Source of the DNA: Ruminimicrobiellum sp045223915
GTDB taxonomy: Bacteria; Elusimicrobiota; Endomicrobiia; Endomicrobiales; Endomicrobiaceae
Assembly (NCBI GenBank): GCA_045223915.1
Contig: JBGUZU010000040.1
Location: forward strand, 1-64,000
Length of the DNA stretch: 64,000 nucleotides
Reading direction: 5' to 3'
Below the pieces are notes generated by a model. The model did not search any database and was not told the DNA's origin. It saw only the letters and a list, made by a program, of their open reading frames with translations. A program made the position numbers and the translations under genes. Of the stretch, positions 1-9,900 are shown in pieces. Positions within the stretch are counted from its first letter, which is position 1, and each line of letters begins with the position of its first letter.

Positions 1-10
1 ATGGAAAGTT

Positions 11-159
11 GTTGGTTGCACACAAAGAGTTTTCAAGTTTTTGCTTAGAATAAAGCATTTGCCGACTGCGGTGTACATAAATGGAAGCGATAGCGTATGG
101 TACATAAGGGATGCAAATGCGAAATTATATGCAAAAAATAAAACTCGTTTTGCTAAAAC
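11..159. repeat. left arm of a long imperfect inverted repeat
   Basis: Read 5'->3', this arm matches the reverse complement of about 1839-1976 at roughly 90% identity over 140 bases, apart from a variable stretch near 81-100. The match starts abruptly at 11 (gttggttgcac) and ends near 159 (gctaaaac). The two arms face inward around a three-gene cassette. No transposase is encoded between them. The arm could be a diverged dispersed intergenic repeat or the end of a non-autonomous element. Confidence 0.85.
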
Positions 160-183
160 GATTTTTTTAATAGACAGTATAAG

Positions 184-762
184 TTAAAATGCATAGCGGA
201 AACCGATTTTAGGTGCGAAAGTGTTTGTTTCCGGTTTGTTTATATAGTAGTAATCAAAACCTAAATCTATAAAAAAGACTTCTTTTATTATAAAAGTAAG
301 ACCGGTATAAGCACCCAATATACAAGAATATCCGCTGTCTTCATAAAAATCCGACCATGTTTTCATCGTTAAATCATAATAAGCCAAACCTATACCTGTA
401 CCTACATACATTGCAAAATGTCTTGTTGTAAGATAGTCGTAAAAAACATTAGCCATACCTGCTCTAACGGTTAAAGTGCTTATAAGTCCCAACATTGTTT
501 GTAACATTTCGGAAACTTCCGCTCTTTCCTGATAGGAAAGTTCATATCTGAATCTGTTAAGTTGAAGACCGAAGGCGGCATTTGCCATAAAACCGATGCT
601 TACCATACCTCTTTCATCGCCTTCTTTATCGTAAGTTTCCGTTGAACCTGCGGATAAGCAAAGATCTAATTTAGCATACTTGTATAAAGTATCCTTTTCT
701 AATGCAAAAATATTTGTGCTGCAAAAGAGAACAAACAATATTAATAATGCTGTTTTTTTCAT
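184..762 (-). CDS. small outer-membrane beta-barrel protein
   Basis: The protein has 192 residues, with a clear Sec signal peptide (MKKTALLILFVLFCSTNIFA) and a mature part of alternating amphipathic strands. The C terminus ends in an aromatic residue (GFRYAF), as expected for a BamA-inserted barrel. This looks like an OmpA/OmpW-type porin fold of about eight strands; the substrate, if any, is unknown. It is the last gene of a minus-strand cassette. Its ATG overlaps the SemiSWEET stop by four bases (ATGA), so translation is probably coupled. I recognise the fold class only, not an orthologue. Confidence 0.7.
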   Translation of the reverse strand: MKKTALLILFVLFCSTNIFALEKDTLYKYAKLDLCLSAGSTETYDKEGDERGMVSIGFMANAAFGLQLNRFRYELSYQERAEVSEMLQTMLGLISTLTVRAGMANVFYDYLTTRHFAMYVGTGIGLAYYDLTMKTWSDFYEDSGYSCILGAYTGLTFIIKEVFFIDLGFDYYYINKPETNTFAPKIGFRYAF

Positions 763-1040
763 TTGTTTTTACCTTCTTCTCTATCGTACTTTATTTTTAA
801 AATAATTTGTGTAAGTGCCAAACAGAATATAACCGCATTTGCTATCAGTACCGGATAAGTACTTGTTAAAATACCGTAAACTATCCACAAAAAAACTCCC
901 GTCGTGAACAATACAAACATTCCCATAGAAACATCTTTAGCTGATTTTGATTTAACCGTTTTGATTATTTGCGGTAAAAAAGCTATTGTCGTGATAGTTG
1001 CAGCTATGTATCCTAAAAAATCTATAATTACTTTTTCCAT
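759..1040 (-). CDS. SemiSWEET family sugar transporter
   Basis: The protein has 93 residues and three transmembrane helices. It carries the PQ-loop signature FLPQIIKT in helix 1 and a tail-end LWIVYGI motif typical of SemiSWEET (MtN3/saliva) half-transporters, which work as dimers to move small sugars across the inner membrane. I chose the ATG at 1040, which follows AGGATATG, because upstream codons in this frame lie inside the next gene. It overlaps that gene by 13 bases. The bacterial family is usually 80-100 residues, so the length is normal. Confidence 0.9.
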   Translation of the reverse strand: MEKVIIDFLGYIAATITTIAFLPQIIKTVKSKSAKDVSMGMFVLFTTGVFLWIVYGILTSTYPVLIANAVIFCLALTQIILKIKYDREEGKNK

Positions 1041-1810
1041 AACATATCCTTTAAATTTACTGCTCTGTAAGTTTTTAAAAGTATTTTGTTGCTTAATGCT
1101 TGTTGAGGACAATAAGATACACACCTTAAACAAAAAATGCATTTATCTTTAAACTGCGGAACTTCTTTTATTTCAATATTTTCAGCAGGACAAAGCATTG
1201 CACAAGATCCGCATCCGTTACATTTTGTTTTATCGATTTTAAATTTCATTATCTTTTGTGCAAGTTTGGTTTTCCATAATTTTGTTGTAACAAAACTTGT
1301 AATGGAAAATGCTATCGAAGAAAGAATGTTTGGTTTTCTTATATATCCGTTACCGTTAATAATACCTTTTGTATATTCTTCAACTTTTAGTAAATTATTT
1401 TCTATTCTCGCTATGTTTTTGTCGTCTTTTAATACAAGCAAAAAGTTATTCGGCATTATAAAACCTTTTGCACCGATAATTTTATAATTTTTCTTTTCCA
1501 ATATTTTTGCAATGTGTGCTATCATTCCGAAAGAACTGTCACCCATGGATGTAAAAAGAAAAGTTTCTGCTCCGTTACCGTCGGGAAGAGAATCTATCCA
1601 AGTTCTTACAAAAGGAAAAGTATTCCAACATGCGGTAGTAAAACCTATACCTATTGTGGAATTTAAGTCTATTTGTTTGGGTTCAACCGATTCCATTTTC
1701 AAAACGGTTGAGTTATAAGAATTTTTGTTAAATGTTTCGGAAATTTTGTTTGCAACGATTAGTGTGTTGCCCGTTCCGGAAAAGACATATATATTTATTT
1801 TCCTATTCAT
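1028..1810 (-). CDS. EFR1-type flavodoxin-ferredoxin fusion
   Basis: The 260-residue protein begins with a flavodoxin-like FMN-binding fold (phosphate loop FSGTGNT at about 10-16). It ends with two 4Fe-4S motifs of the form CxxCxxCxxxCP, starting at about 197 and 224. This is the EFR1 ferrodoxin architecture, thought to handle low-potential electron transfer in anaerobes; the partner is unknown. The start is preceded by a GGAG sequence. It is the first gene of the cassette and runs into SemiSWEET by overlap. Its link to a sugar transporter and an OMP has no obvious mechanism. Confidence 0.85.
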   Translation of the reverse strand: MNRKINIYVFSGTGNTLIVANKISETFNKNSYNSTVLKMESVEPKQIDLNSTIGIGFTTACWNTFPFVRTWIDSLPDGNGAETFLFTSMGDSSFGMIAHIAKILEKKNYKIIGAKGFIMPNNFLLVLKDDKNIARIENNLLKVEEYTKGIINGNGYIRKPNILSSIAFSITSFVTTKLWKTKLAQKIMKFKIDKTKCNGCGSCAMLCPAENIEIKEVPQFKDKCIFCLRCVSYCPQQALSNKILLKTYRAVNLKDMLWKK

Positions 1811-1838
1811 AAATTTTTCTCCGAAAAATTTTATTCAT

Positions 1839-1976
1839 GTTTTAGCGAAGCGAGTTTTATTTTTTACTTATAATTTTGCATTTGCCTTCTTTATGTACCG
1901 TTTCACTTTTGTACACCGCAGTCGGCAAATGCTTCATTCTAAGTAAAAACTTGAAAACTCTTTGAGTGCAACCAAC
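1839..1976. repeat. right arm of the long inverted repeat
   Basis: This is the reverse-complement partner of 11-159. Blocks of ten out of ten identical bases include gagttttcaa, atttgccgac and tgcggtgtac (read on the minus strand). It lies upstream of the cassette's first gene, so the operon promoter should fall in or next to this arm. No convincing -35/-10 pair was found in it. Confidence 0.85.
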
Positions 1977-2018
1977 GACCACGACAATCTACAAAATCTT
2001 AAAAACATTTGAATGTCA

Positions 2019-2043
2019 AAACAACTCACTTTGTGAGTTGTTT
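2019..2043 (-). terminator. hairpin at the end of mnmG
   Basis: A perfect 11-bp stem (aaacaactcac / gtgagttgttt) with a 3-base loop spans the last codons and stop of mnmG. The 3' arm in the minus-strand transcript ends in a T-rich run. It probably terminates mnmG transcription. Confidence 0.7.
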
Positions 2044-3792
2044 GGCTTTCTCAATCGCTATATTTAAAAATAAAATATCACTCGGTTTTATTCCGGGTAT
2101 TCTGTTAGCTTGTCCCAATGTTAACGGTAAAACTTTTTTTAATTTTTCTTTGGTTTCCGCCGACAAAGTTGAAATAGAATCGTAATCGAAATTTTTCGGT
2201 ATCTGTTTGTTTTCGTATTTAGCCAACTTTTTTGCCGATTGCTCTTGTATATGAATATAACCTTCGTATTTCTTTGTTATTTCAAGTTCTTCGTTAACCT
2301 TTTCCATAGACCACGGATTAAGTTCTTCGTCTGTAGGTAACGTAGCATCGTTTCCTTCATATAAATCTACCAATGTTTGCCTGTATAATGTGAATTTTTT
2401 GTACATTGCATCGGAAATTAAACCTATATGATGTCCTAATTCCATAAGTCTTAAATCCGCATTATCGTTTCTTATGCTTAATCTGTATTCTGCTCTTGAG
2501 GTGAACATTCTGTAAGGTTCATCGACGTTTTTCGTTACCAAATCATCTATCAAAATACCGATATAAGATTCTTGTCTGTGAAGTATTAAAGGATCTCTTT
2601 GCAGGATTTTCAGTGCGGCATTTATTCCTGCAACTATACCTTGTCCTGCGGCTTCTTCATATCCTGTTGTTCCGTTAATTTGCCCCGCAAGGTAAAGATT
2701 TTCTATGTTTTTTGTTTCCAAAGTATGTTTTGTTTGTGTTGGCGGAATATAATCGTATTCGATAGCATAACCGTATCTTATTATTTTTACATTCTCCAAT
2801 CCTTCAATGGAATGCAATATTTCCTGTTGTACTTTTTCCCCTAACCCGGTGAAAAGTCCGTTAATATAAATTTCCTGTGTACTTAAACTTTCCGGTTCCA
2901 AAAATAATTGGTGTCTTGTTCTTTCCGGAAATCTTACGATTTTATCTTCTATAGAAGGACAATATCTCGGGCCGTGAGCATTTGCAAGACCGTTATATAA
3001 AGAAGATTCTTTTATATTGTCTTTTATTATGTTGTGTGTAGTTTCGTTGGAATATACCAAAAAGCACGGAACTTGTTTTTTTGTTTGTTGCCAAACTTTA
3101 GTGTTTGTAAAATGCGAAAAAGGTGTAGGCGGATTATCTCCCGGTTGAGGAGTCATTTTAGAATAATCTACCGTACTTCCGTTAACTCTCGGCGGAGTAC
3201 ATGTTGTAAATCTTGATATTTCAAGGCCGCAATCTTTTTTCAAAGATTCCGATAAATCGGTGGAAGAGGCTTCGCTGAATCTTCCTCCGTTAAAAACAGT
3301 TTTACCCACAAAAATTTTACCGTTTAAAAATGTTCCGGTAGTAACAATAACGGCTTGTGCATATATTGTTTCATCCAAATTTGTTTTTACACCCGTAACT
3401 TTACCGTTTTCTATTATAAGTTGTGTGGCAGTTGCCTGTAACAAATCCAAATTCTTTTGCGATATTATTGAGTTTTGCATAAATGTGGAATAAAGTTTTT
3501 TATCGCATTGAGCTCTCGGAGACCATACGGCGGGTCCTCTTGATTTGTTTAACATTTTGAACTGGATACCGGCCATATCGGTAATCCAACCCATTTCTCC
3601 GCCCAAAGCATCAACTTCCCTGACAATTTGACCTTTGGCAATACCGCCGATGGCAGGATTGCACGGCATATTTGCTATTAAATCTACGCTTTGAGTTATT
3701 AATAATGTTTTTAGTCCCATTCTTGCCGGTGCAAGAGCAGCTTCGCAACCTGCATTTCCGCCGCCGACAACAATAATATCGTATTTGTTCAT
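2026..3792 (-). CDS. mnmG: tRNA uridine-5-carboxymethylaminomethyl modification enzyme MnmG (GidA)
   Basis: With MnmE, this FAD enzyme modifies the wobble uridine (cmnm5U34) of certain tRNAs. The N terminus holds the dinucleotide-binding motif VVGGGNAGCEAA. The family signatures CNPAIGGIAKG and GPRYCPSIEDK are both present, including the catalytic cysteines, and the C terminus has the usual helical MnmE-binding end. The ATG at 3792 is preceded by an AGGAA site; an upstream in-frame codon is less likely. At 588 residues it is about 40 shorter than E. coli MnmG, within family range. It is monocistronic, with its own terminator. Confidence 0.96.
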   Translation of the reverse strand: MNKYDIIVVGGGNAGCEAALAPARMGLKTLLITQSVDLIANMPCNPAIGGIAKGQIVREVDALGGEMGWITDMAGIQFKMLNKSRGPAVWSPRAQCDKKLYSTFMQNSIISQKNLDLLQATATQLIIENGKVTGVKTNLDETIYAQAVIVTTGTFLNGKIFVGKTVFNGGRFSEASSTDLSESLKKDCGLEISRFTTCTPPRVNGSTVDYSKMTPQPGDNPPTPFSHFTNTKVWQQTKKQVPCFLVYSNETTHNIIKDNIKESSLYNGLANAHGPRYCPSIEDKIVRFPERTRHQLFLEPESLSTQEIYINGLFTGLGEKVQQEILHSIEGLENVKIIRYGYAIEYDYIPPTQTKHTLETKNIENLYLAGQINGTTGYEEAAGQGIVAGINAALKILQRDPLILHRQESYIGILIDDLVTKNVDEPYRMFTSRAEYRLSIRNDNADLRLMELGHHIGLISDAMYKKFTLYRQTLVDLYEGNDATLPTDEELNPWSMEKVNEELEITKKYEGYIHIQEQSAKKLAKYENKQIPKNFDYDSISTLSAETKEKLKKVLPLTLGQANRIPGIKPSDILFLNIAIEKAKQLTK

Positions 3793-3917
3793 TTGTTTTT
3801 CCTGAAATTTAATAAGATTTAATTTACAATATATAAGATATTTTTTCAAGATAAAAAATATTATTTAAAAAGTGATAAAAATTTATTAGAATATATATGT
3901 TATACATAAGGGTTTCT

Positions 3918-4643
3918 ATGAAATTTTTAAAAACGGCAATTTTAATAGCAGTTTTATTTTTTAATATAAAATATTCTTATGCTTACGAGAAATTAGAATT
4001 TTTCGATAATTTCTATATTTACACTCCGTATGTATATATAATGCAGGATGAACCCGTAATTGAAAAAATCAAAATATTGGTTCTGTTCCACGATATAGAT
4101 AATACTAAAAAGAAAAAACTTGAAATTAGCGGTTTTGTTAAAGAAGCTCTCAGATGGGAGTATAAATCCGAAAAAGAAAAGCTCTTTATCATGGGATTTG
4201 ATTTCGGTGATTATAAAAATTTTCTTAATAAAAAAGAAAATTTAGATGGTGTGGATGATAGAATTTTAAGAGAAATCAGCAGATTAAAAAGAACCTGTAA
4301 TCCTAAGGAAATAAAGGTTTATGTTGCAGGAACCGGTTTTGGTGCGGATTTAGCATTATTATTTAATTTAATGTATGATACTTATGACGGCGCTTTTTGT
4401 ATGAATATGTTAAAGCCGGTTAAAGATACGGAAAAATATTTAGATAATTGTAAAGATAAGAAATTTTACTTTTATATTCCTCCAAAGAATAAAAGTATGG
4501 ATATTGATAAAATGATTCTTTTGAGAAGCCGATTAACAAAAGGCGGTGCCGCCGCTGCAGAGATAAAAGTATATAAAAAGCCAAAAAAAGTTCTTCACTA
4601 CAAAGCTTATCTTGATGCTATCGAAAAAATAGGAAAACAATAA
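3918..4643 (+). CDS. exported protein with a hydrolase-like fold, unrecognised
   Basis: The protein has 241 residues from the ATG at 3918, which follows an AAGGG site, and begins with a Sec signal peptide ending near SYAYEK. A strand KIKILVLFHDID and the later element AGTGFGADLALLFN resemble the first strand and the nucleophile elbow of alpha/beta hydrolases. The elbow reads G-T-G-F-G where active enzymes have G-x-S-x-G. If the fold call is right, the protein is not a classical serine hydrolase. It ends 4 bases from the convergent OmpA-like gene. Function unknown. Confidence 0.55.
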   Translation: MKFLKTAILIAVLFFNIKYSYAYEKLEFFDNFYIYTPYVYIMQDEPVIEKIKILVLFHDIDNTKKKKLEISGFVKEALRWEYKSEKEKLFIMGFDFGDYKNFLNKKENLDGVDDRILREISRLKRTCNPKEIKVYVAGTGFGADLALLFNLMYDTYDGAFCMNMLKPVKDTEKYLDNCKDKKFYFYIPPKNKSMDIDKMILLRSRLTKGGAAAAEIKVYKKPKKVLHYKAYLDAIEKIGKQ

Positions 4644-4647
4644 TTTT

Positions 4648-5223
4648 TTATTGAATACTTTGCGAAGGATTGATATCTTTTATGAGAGATACTATTACAC
4701 AATTGTAAATGAGTTCTTCGTTCTTTTCCAAACCTCTGCCTATCGCAGCCATTGTGTTTTTTATTTTGTATACATCTTTAAAAACGGAAGCAACAAACAA
4801 AGCATGCTCTTTGGATAAGGCAATATTTTCTCTTTCCGTGAGTTCCGTATTTCTAAAACCTTCTATAATAACAATTGTATTGGGATGCTTCTTTATTTCT
4901 TTGGCTATTTCCCCCATTTTTTCTACCCAAACAGCTGTATATTTTATTCCTGTTGTGTTTATTTCTTTAACCAAAATTTTTTTATATTTTTGAAGATTTT
5001 TGAAACTTTGTTTATCTATTATATTTATTTCGTTTCTTGTGAGAGCCGTTCTTGAATCCAAAGCCAAAACCTGTGGAATAATTACTTCGTAATTCTTAAC
5101 TTCCGGAGCCTTCAATATTTTTTTGCTTGAAGAAGCAGATTTCGTTTTGTTATCGGCAACACAAAATCCGCTTATACATAATAAAGAAATAAAAATAATT
5201 AAAATTTTTAATTTGTTTTTCAT
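4648..5223 (-). CDS. OmpA-like C-terminal domain protein
   Basis: The protein has 191 residues from the ATG at 5223, with a signal peptide (hydrophobic core ILIIFISLLCISGFC). The mature part carries a single OmpA/MotB-like domain at about 115-180. VIIEGFRNTELTERENIALSKEH resembles the Gx[TR]D...N..LS..RA peptidoglycan-binding signature, but the usual second Arg/Asp positions are blurred. The likely role is periplasmic peptidoglycan anchoring. It converges with the upstream plus-strand gene, so the two probably share a 3' region. Confidence 0.6.
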   Translation of the reverse strand: MKNKLKILIIFISLLCISGFCVADNKTKSASSSKKILKAPEVKNYEVIIPQVLALDSRTALTRNEINIIDKQSFKNLQKYKKILVKEINTTGIKYTAVWVEKMGEIAKEIKKHPNTIVIIEGFRNTELTERENIALSKEHALFVASVFKDVYKIKNTMAAIGRGLEKNEELIYNCVIVSLIKDINPSQSIQ

Positions 5224-5240
5224 AACAATATTATACAATT

Positions 5241-5263
5241 AAAAATTTGTAAAACAAATTTTT
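5241..5263. repeat. short AT-rich palindrome (10-bp stem, 3-base loop)
   Basis: aaaaatttgt-aaa-acaaattttt lies just upstream of the OmpA-like gene. It belongs to the palindrome family also seen at 6864, 18007, 22414, 22499, 26903 and 61309. Confidence 0.75.
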
Positions 5264-5367
5264 GGTTTATAAGAAGACAGAATATAAAAATTTACTTTGC
5301 AAAATTTTACCGAAAACTATAAACTATAAGCCATAAGCTTTAAGTTTCAAAAAAACGGAGTATTTTT

Positions 5368-6819
5368 ATGAGTAAAAAATTTATTGTAATAATATTGGTA
5401 TTGTTTTGTGCAGTAAACTTTTCTTTTGCAAAAAGTAAAAAAGTAAAAATAAAAGAAACAGGTATAAATTATTCCGAGGTAAAAATATCAAAGAAAAATG
5501 TTGATATAAAAAATCCCGTTTCATTGATATACAGAAAAACTTCCGATAAAGTTGTGTTTGAAGATAATACTCCCAAACAATTAAAAACGGAAGGCTATTG
5601 GATAGCTAAAATTGCCGAACCGGACAAGATAATATTAAACAAGAAACAAATAGCACAATTAAACAAAGATATTTTTGATTTACATCTGGGTATTTCAAAT
5701 ATGAAAGGATATCCGGATACTATATCCAAAGAAAGATTGGAAAAAACATTTAAACAAACATCTTCCTTTATATCAAAAAAGAATTATCTTAACGAGTACG
5801 GAGAACATTTGTTTCCGGATTTCTTTATTACTTTGGATGATAAAATAGATCTTCCCGAAGATGATACGGTGGAAGTAAGGTTTGCCTTAACTACAAAATA
5901 TAATGATGTAAGACTTTTACCGACATCACAAAAAATAATATCAAGCAAAAACTCCAAAGATATAGACAGATTACAAGAAGAAAGTATAGATTTGGGAACA
6001 CCTGTTTTGGTGTTATGCCAAACAAAAGACAAAGAATGGTGTTATGTTGCAACTCCCACGGAAGAAGGTTGGATACAAACGGAAAGTGTAGCTTTTACCG
6101 ACAGAAAAACTTTTAATAAGTGGATAGAGATGAAAAAGCCCGTAGTAATTACGGAAGATAAGGCCGATGTTTTTACCGATAAAGAAAGAACAAAATTTTT
6201 GGAATATGCAAGAATGGGTACAAAATTTCCTTATGCCGGTAAAAAAGGAACAAAGTATATATGTGTAAATATTCCTTCATCGGATTCCGAAGGAAATTTA
6301 GTGATTCAAAAAGGTTATATAAACTTCAAAGAAGCAAATATAGGTTATGTACCTTACACACAAAGAAATGCTCTTAATTTAGCTTTTAATCACTTAAATT
6401 CCCCTTACGGATGGGGTGGAGCAAACGGAGAACAAGATTGTTCCGGATATTTAGGACAAATATTCAATTGTTTCGGTATTTTACTTCCGGAAACATCCGT
6501 TCAGAAAATAAAATGCGGACAAGTTACGAAATTAAATAAAAAAGATGATGATACAATAAAAAACGCTTCTATAATCGAAAATGCGGTTCCCGGAATATCT
6601 TTTATTTATTTATCGGGACATATTATGTTGTATATAGGACATGAAGATAATAAACCTTATGTAATACAGTGTATTTGGGGTGTAACTTCTTATACGGAAA
6701 AGAATGAAAAAACGGTAAATTATATAAATAAAACCATCGTTTCAGACTTGGAAATCGGTTCTGAAGTTGCCGGGAATTCTTTAATTGACAGGGTTTCGAA
6801 GTTTAATGTTATCAAATAG
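5368..6819 (+). CDS. SH3-domain NlpC/P60 (C40) peptidoglycan endopeptidase
   Basis: The protein has 483 residues with a signal peptide ending NFSFA. An N-terminal stabilising region (about 60-170) and a bacterial SH3 region (about 180-330) precede the NlpC/P60 domain. The catalytic Cys358 lies in GEQDCSGY and the His418 in SGHIMLYIGH. This matches the NLPC_P60 stabilising-SH3b-NlpC/P60 arrangement of gamma-D-Glu-diamino-acid peptidases that trim peptide stems in the periplasm. The start is preceded by a weak GGAG-like site. It is monocistronic, and its stop codon runs directly into a composite repeat. Confidence 0.88.
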   Translation: MSKKFIVIILVLFCAVNFSFAKSKKVKIKETGINYSEVKISKKNVDIKNPVSLIYRKTSDKVVFEDNTPKQLKTEGYWIAKIAEPDKIILNKKQIAQLNKDIFDLHLGISNMKGYPDTISKERLEKTFKQTSSFISKKNYLNEYGEHLFPDFFITLDDKIDLPEDDTVEVRFALTTKYNDVRLLPTSQKIISSKNSKDIDRLQEESIDLGTPVLVLCQTKDKEWCYVATPTEEGWIQTESVAFTDRKTFNKWIEMKKPVVITEDKADVFTDKERTKFLEYARMGTKFPYAGKKGTKYICVNIPSSDSEGNLVIQKGYINFKEANIGYVPYTQRNALNLAFNHLNSPYGWGGANGEQDCSGYLGQIFNCFGILLPETSVQKIKCGQVTKLNKKDDDTIKNASIIENAVPGISFIYLSGHIMLYIGHEDNKPYVIQCIWGVTSYTEKNEKTVNYINKTIVSDLEIGSEVAGNSLIDRVSKFNVIK

Positions 6820-6964
6820 AAGATCGGAGGATTTGATGATTAGAAGATTGGAAACGAAGCTGTAAAAATCGCTATGCGATTTTTGATAACGAATAATTTT
6901 TTTGCAAAGCAAAAAGTACAACTTTTCATCCATTCTTCTATTCTTCTAATCTTCTATTCTTCCA
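6819..6964. repeat. composite intergenic repeat, copy 1
   Basis: The 5' arm (6819-6855) is a degenerate purine-rich tract built on units like gaagattgga. The 3' arm (6927-6964) is its approximate reverse complement (ttcttctaatcttc). Between them lie a perfect 9-bp palindrome (6864-6884, aaaaatcgc-tat-gcgattttt) and a second one near 6897-6914. It separates two convergent genes and probably works as a two-way terminator. Confidence 0.7.
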
Positions 6965-6982
6965 AAAAACATAAAGTGTTTT

Positions 6983-9900
6983 TTATGCGCTGGCCAAGAG
7001 TTCATTAATATAAGTGCTTGAATTTTCATTAATGAAGATATCATCAACCTGTAATTCTTCTTCGGTAAGTTCCGGTAATACAGGTTCGATTTCCTGCATT
7101 GTATATACCATAGATAAAGTTCTTAACAATATTCTTGCTTCATATAAAGTTGATTCTCTGTTCGGCAGATATCCTACCGCAATATTCGTTAATAAAGGAA
7201 ACCCTTTTTCGAAAACCATCATTACATGGCTCATTCTGTCTCTTCCTTTTACTTCTCTTATAAGAGCATTCAAATAATTTTCCTTATAGTTTTTCCCTTC
7301 ATAGAAATCATAATCATTCTCGTCTATTGAGAAAAGATCTTCGATATTTGTTACATTTCTGTATAAAGATATATGTGCCAAAGCACGATAGAATAAGGCT
7401 TGTCTTTTATCTACGGCTTCCTGAGTATCGTTATAAATAAGATTTTTATCAAGAGCAAATTCCAATACTTTGCCGAATTGACCTTCTTTATATTTTCTTA
7501 TAATGTTTGCTTCATATATACCGAACAAGAAACTGTCACTTATTTCTATTCTTGTTTGTCTGGATTCCACGAAATAGTTAAACACGAAAGGATAATGTTT
7601 CCTTACATAACTGCCGGCAGATCCTTTACTTTCTCCTCTTAAAATTTTGGCTATTTCCTGTTCTTCTTCAGATGTTAAATTTACTTTCTGTTGCAAACCG
7701 TATTCATAAGCAAATTTTCTTCTTTCTCCCATACCTTTAGATTCTTTAAATAATCTTATAAGGTTGGATACTGCCTGTATAACGTTTGAATTTTCGTTAT
7801 TTTCCAATCTTTTGGCATAAAGCATATTAACGGGAAGAATTAATTTACCTATTGAATCGTTAACAACAACTTTTTGAAAAATATTTTCCAATCTGTTATC
7901 GATTATTTGGTCTGCGAATTTTTCTTCTCCCAAGTCAACCAAAGCTTTCATTTGCGGTGAAAGACGTTCGGGATCTTTGTCTAACAATCTTTCTCTTTGA
8001 TTGGTTAAACTGAAAAGTTTCTGTTCATATTCCTGCTGATTCTTGTATATTGATATTTCATAATTTACATCGACAGAGTCTGATAAATCATGCTCTCCCA
8101 AGAGAAGTTCCTCTTTACTTGATACGGTTCTTGTAATATTTAATTCTTCAAAAAAAGGTGAATGCTTTTCCCACGCTTCGTTTGATACCTGTATAGATAT
8201 GCTTAAATCGGGAAGAGCTTCTCTTATTGCTTTAAAATCTTTTATTGTTTTTCCTATATCTTCTATCGGACAATCCGCCAAATCAAGCTTTATTCCGTCT
8301 AAATCCATATCCGTACAATCTTCCTGTATCGATCTTACAAAAGAATTAAAGAATTCGTCCACAAATCTGAAAGTGTATTCCAAAACTATTTTTTTGTTGC
8401 TTTTATGGAGGTTTTCCGATAATTTCGTTAAGTTTTCTTTTACTGTTGTTGTTCTGTTTAAAACATGAACACCCAAATCATTATCTCTTATAACTACGGT
8501 AACAAAATCTATATCGCTTCCTTTCAATATTTCTATAAATTCGTTTTCTTCCATTTCGCTGTTAAAGATGTGTTCGTCGGAAGCTATTTTTACGCCGACA
8601 TAAGAAGTTTTATAGTCGGAAAATTTTCCGAAAAACGATTTTCTTTTTAATGCTTTTATTACGGTTATTGCTTCGGAAATTTCTTTCATATCGGAAGCGA
8701 CATGCGGATATTTTAATTGATTGTTTCCTATCCTAGACACAATTTCGGAAGTATCCACAATATCATCGTAGCCTAAAGATTCTATTTGCTCATAAGTTTC
8801 TTCATCGGAAGTTAATACCACCGGAATATAGTTAACAAAACTGTCCGAAAGAATATAATTCAGTCTTAATGAAGTTAATTGAGGAACACCTTCAAACGAA
8901 ACAATATTGTTTCTGTAATCTCTTAAAAAGTCCGATATGTAATTTAAAACACTGTCCTGCCAGGCAGTGTTCGGATTATCTATCCCGACAAGATAAATTT
9001 TAGAACCTTCGAATTCCAAAGTGTACAGCCTTATTTCTTTACCGTCTTGTTCCAATATTTCCGGCTCACCGTATTCAGTTTCATTTAAAACATTTGCATT
9101 TACCGGAATAACAACAGTGGATTCAAAACCTAATTTCGATTTTGCGGATACAGCTTCCTTTATTTGAGTCATATCTATAGTTTCTCTAACTTCACTTTCA
9201 AAGGAAATCCAATTTCCTTTCATATATTTAGGTATTATAGTCCTGAAAAATCTGTTCATATTTGAATAAAGATCTATAAAAACTCTTTTTAAATTATCAT
9301 ATACATAAGAAACTTTACCTGTTTTTATGGACGGATTTTTTAACAGTTGTGCTTCCATATCCAAGTTTTCCATTTCTTTTCCTTCATAAACATATACTGT
9401 GTTTGCTTTCCATGCAAAACCTGCCTGTGTGAGCATACTGTCAAAACTTTCTTTTCCGAAATTATATGTTGCCATTAAAGTTTTTAAATATGCCTGTTCG
9501 TTATGGCCTCTGTTCCCTTCCGGATACATAACGATTGTTAAACCGTCTAACTTTAACACTTCTATTTTTTCTATTTGTTTTGCATCTTGTTTCTTGTACC
9601 AAATACTGAAAGGATTTGTTTCTTCACTGTCACCGTAAGTAATATCTACAAATTTATCACCGATATTTTTATCACCTAAATACAATGAAAGTTCACTTAT
9701 TAAATACCCCGGCATAAATACTATTGAATTTTTGCCGTCTGCGGTATACTTTTTTGCTTTGTCCATAAATTCTTTAAACGGTTCGAATGCCAAAATTCTT
9801 TGTTCCGGTGCGCCGCCGTCGGAATATTTCGGTGTAAAATATGTGTATTTAACTGATTCCACCGGCCAAACAAAAACGAAAGTTTTTTCCGTAAAAGCAG

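Noticed and set aside
904..1152. Open reading frame on the plus strand opposite SemiSWEET and EFR1
   Set aside because: It lies wholly antisense to two genes with clear family motifs, has no RBS and gives no recognisable protein.
11..1976. Insertion sequence bounded by inverted repeats
   Set aside because: No transposase or target-site duplication is seen, and the arms are too long and diverged for ordinary IS ends. Kept as an inverted-repeat cassette instead.
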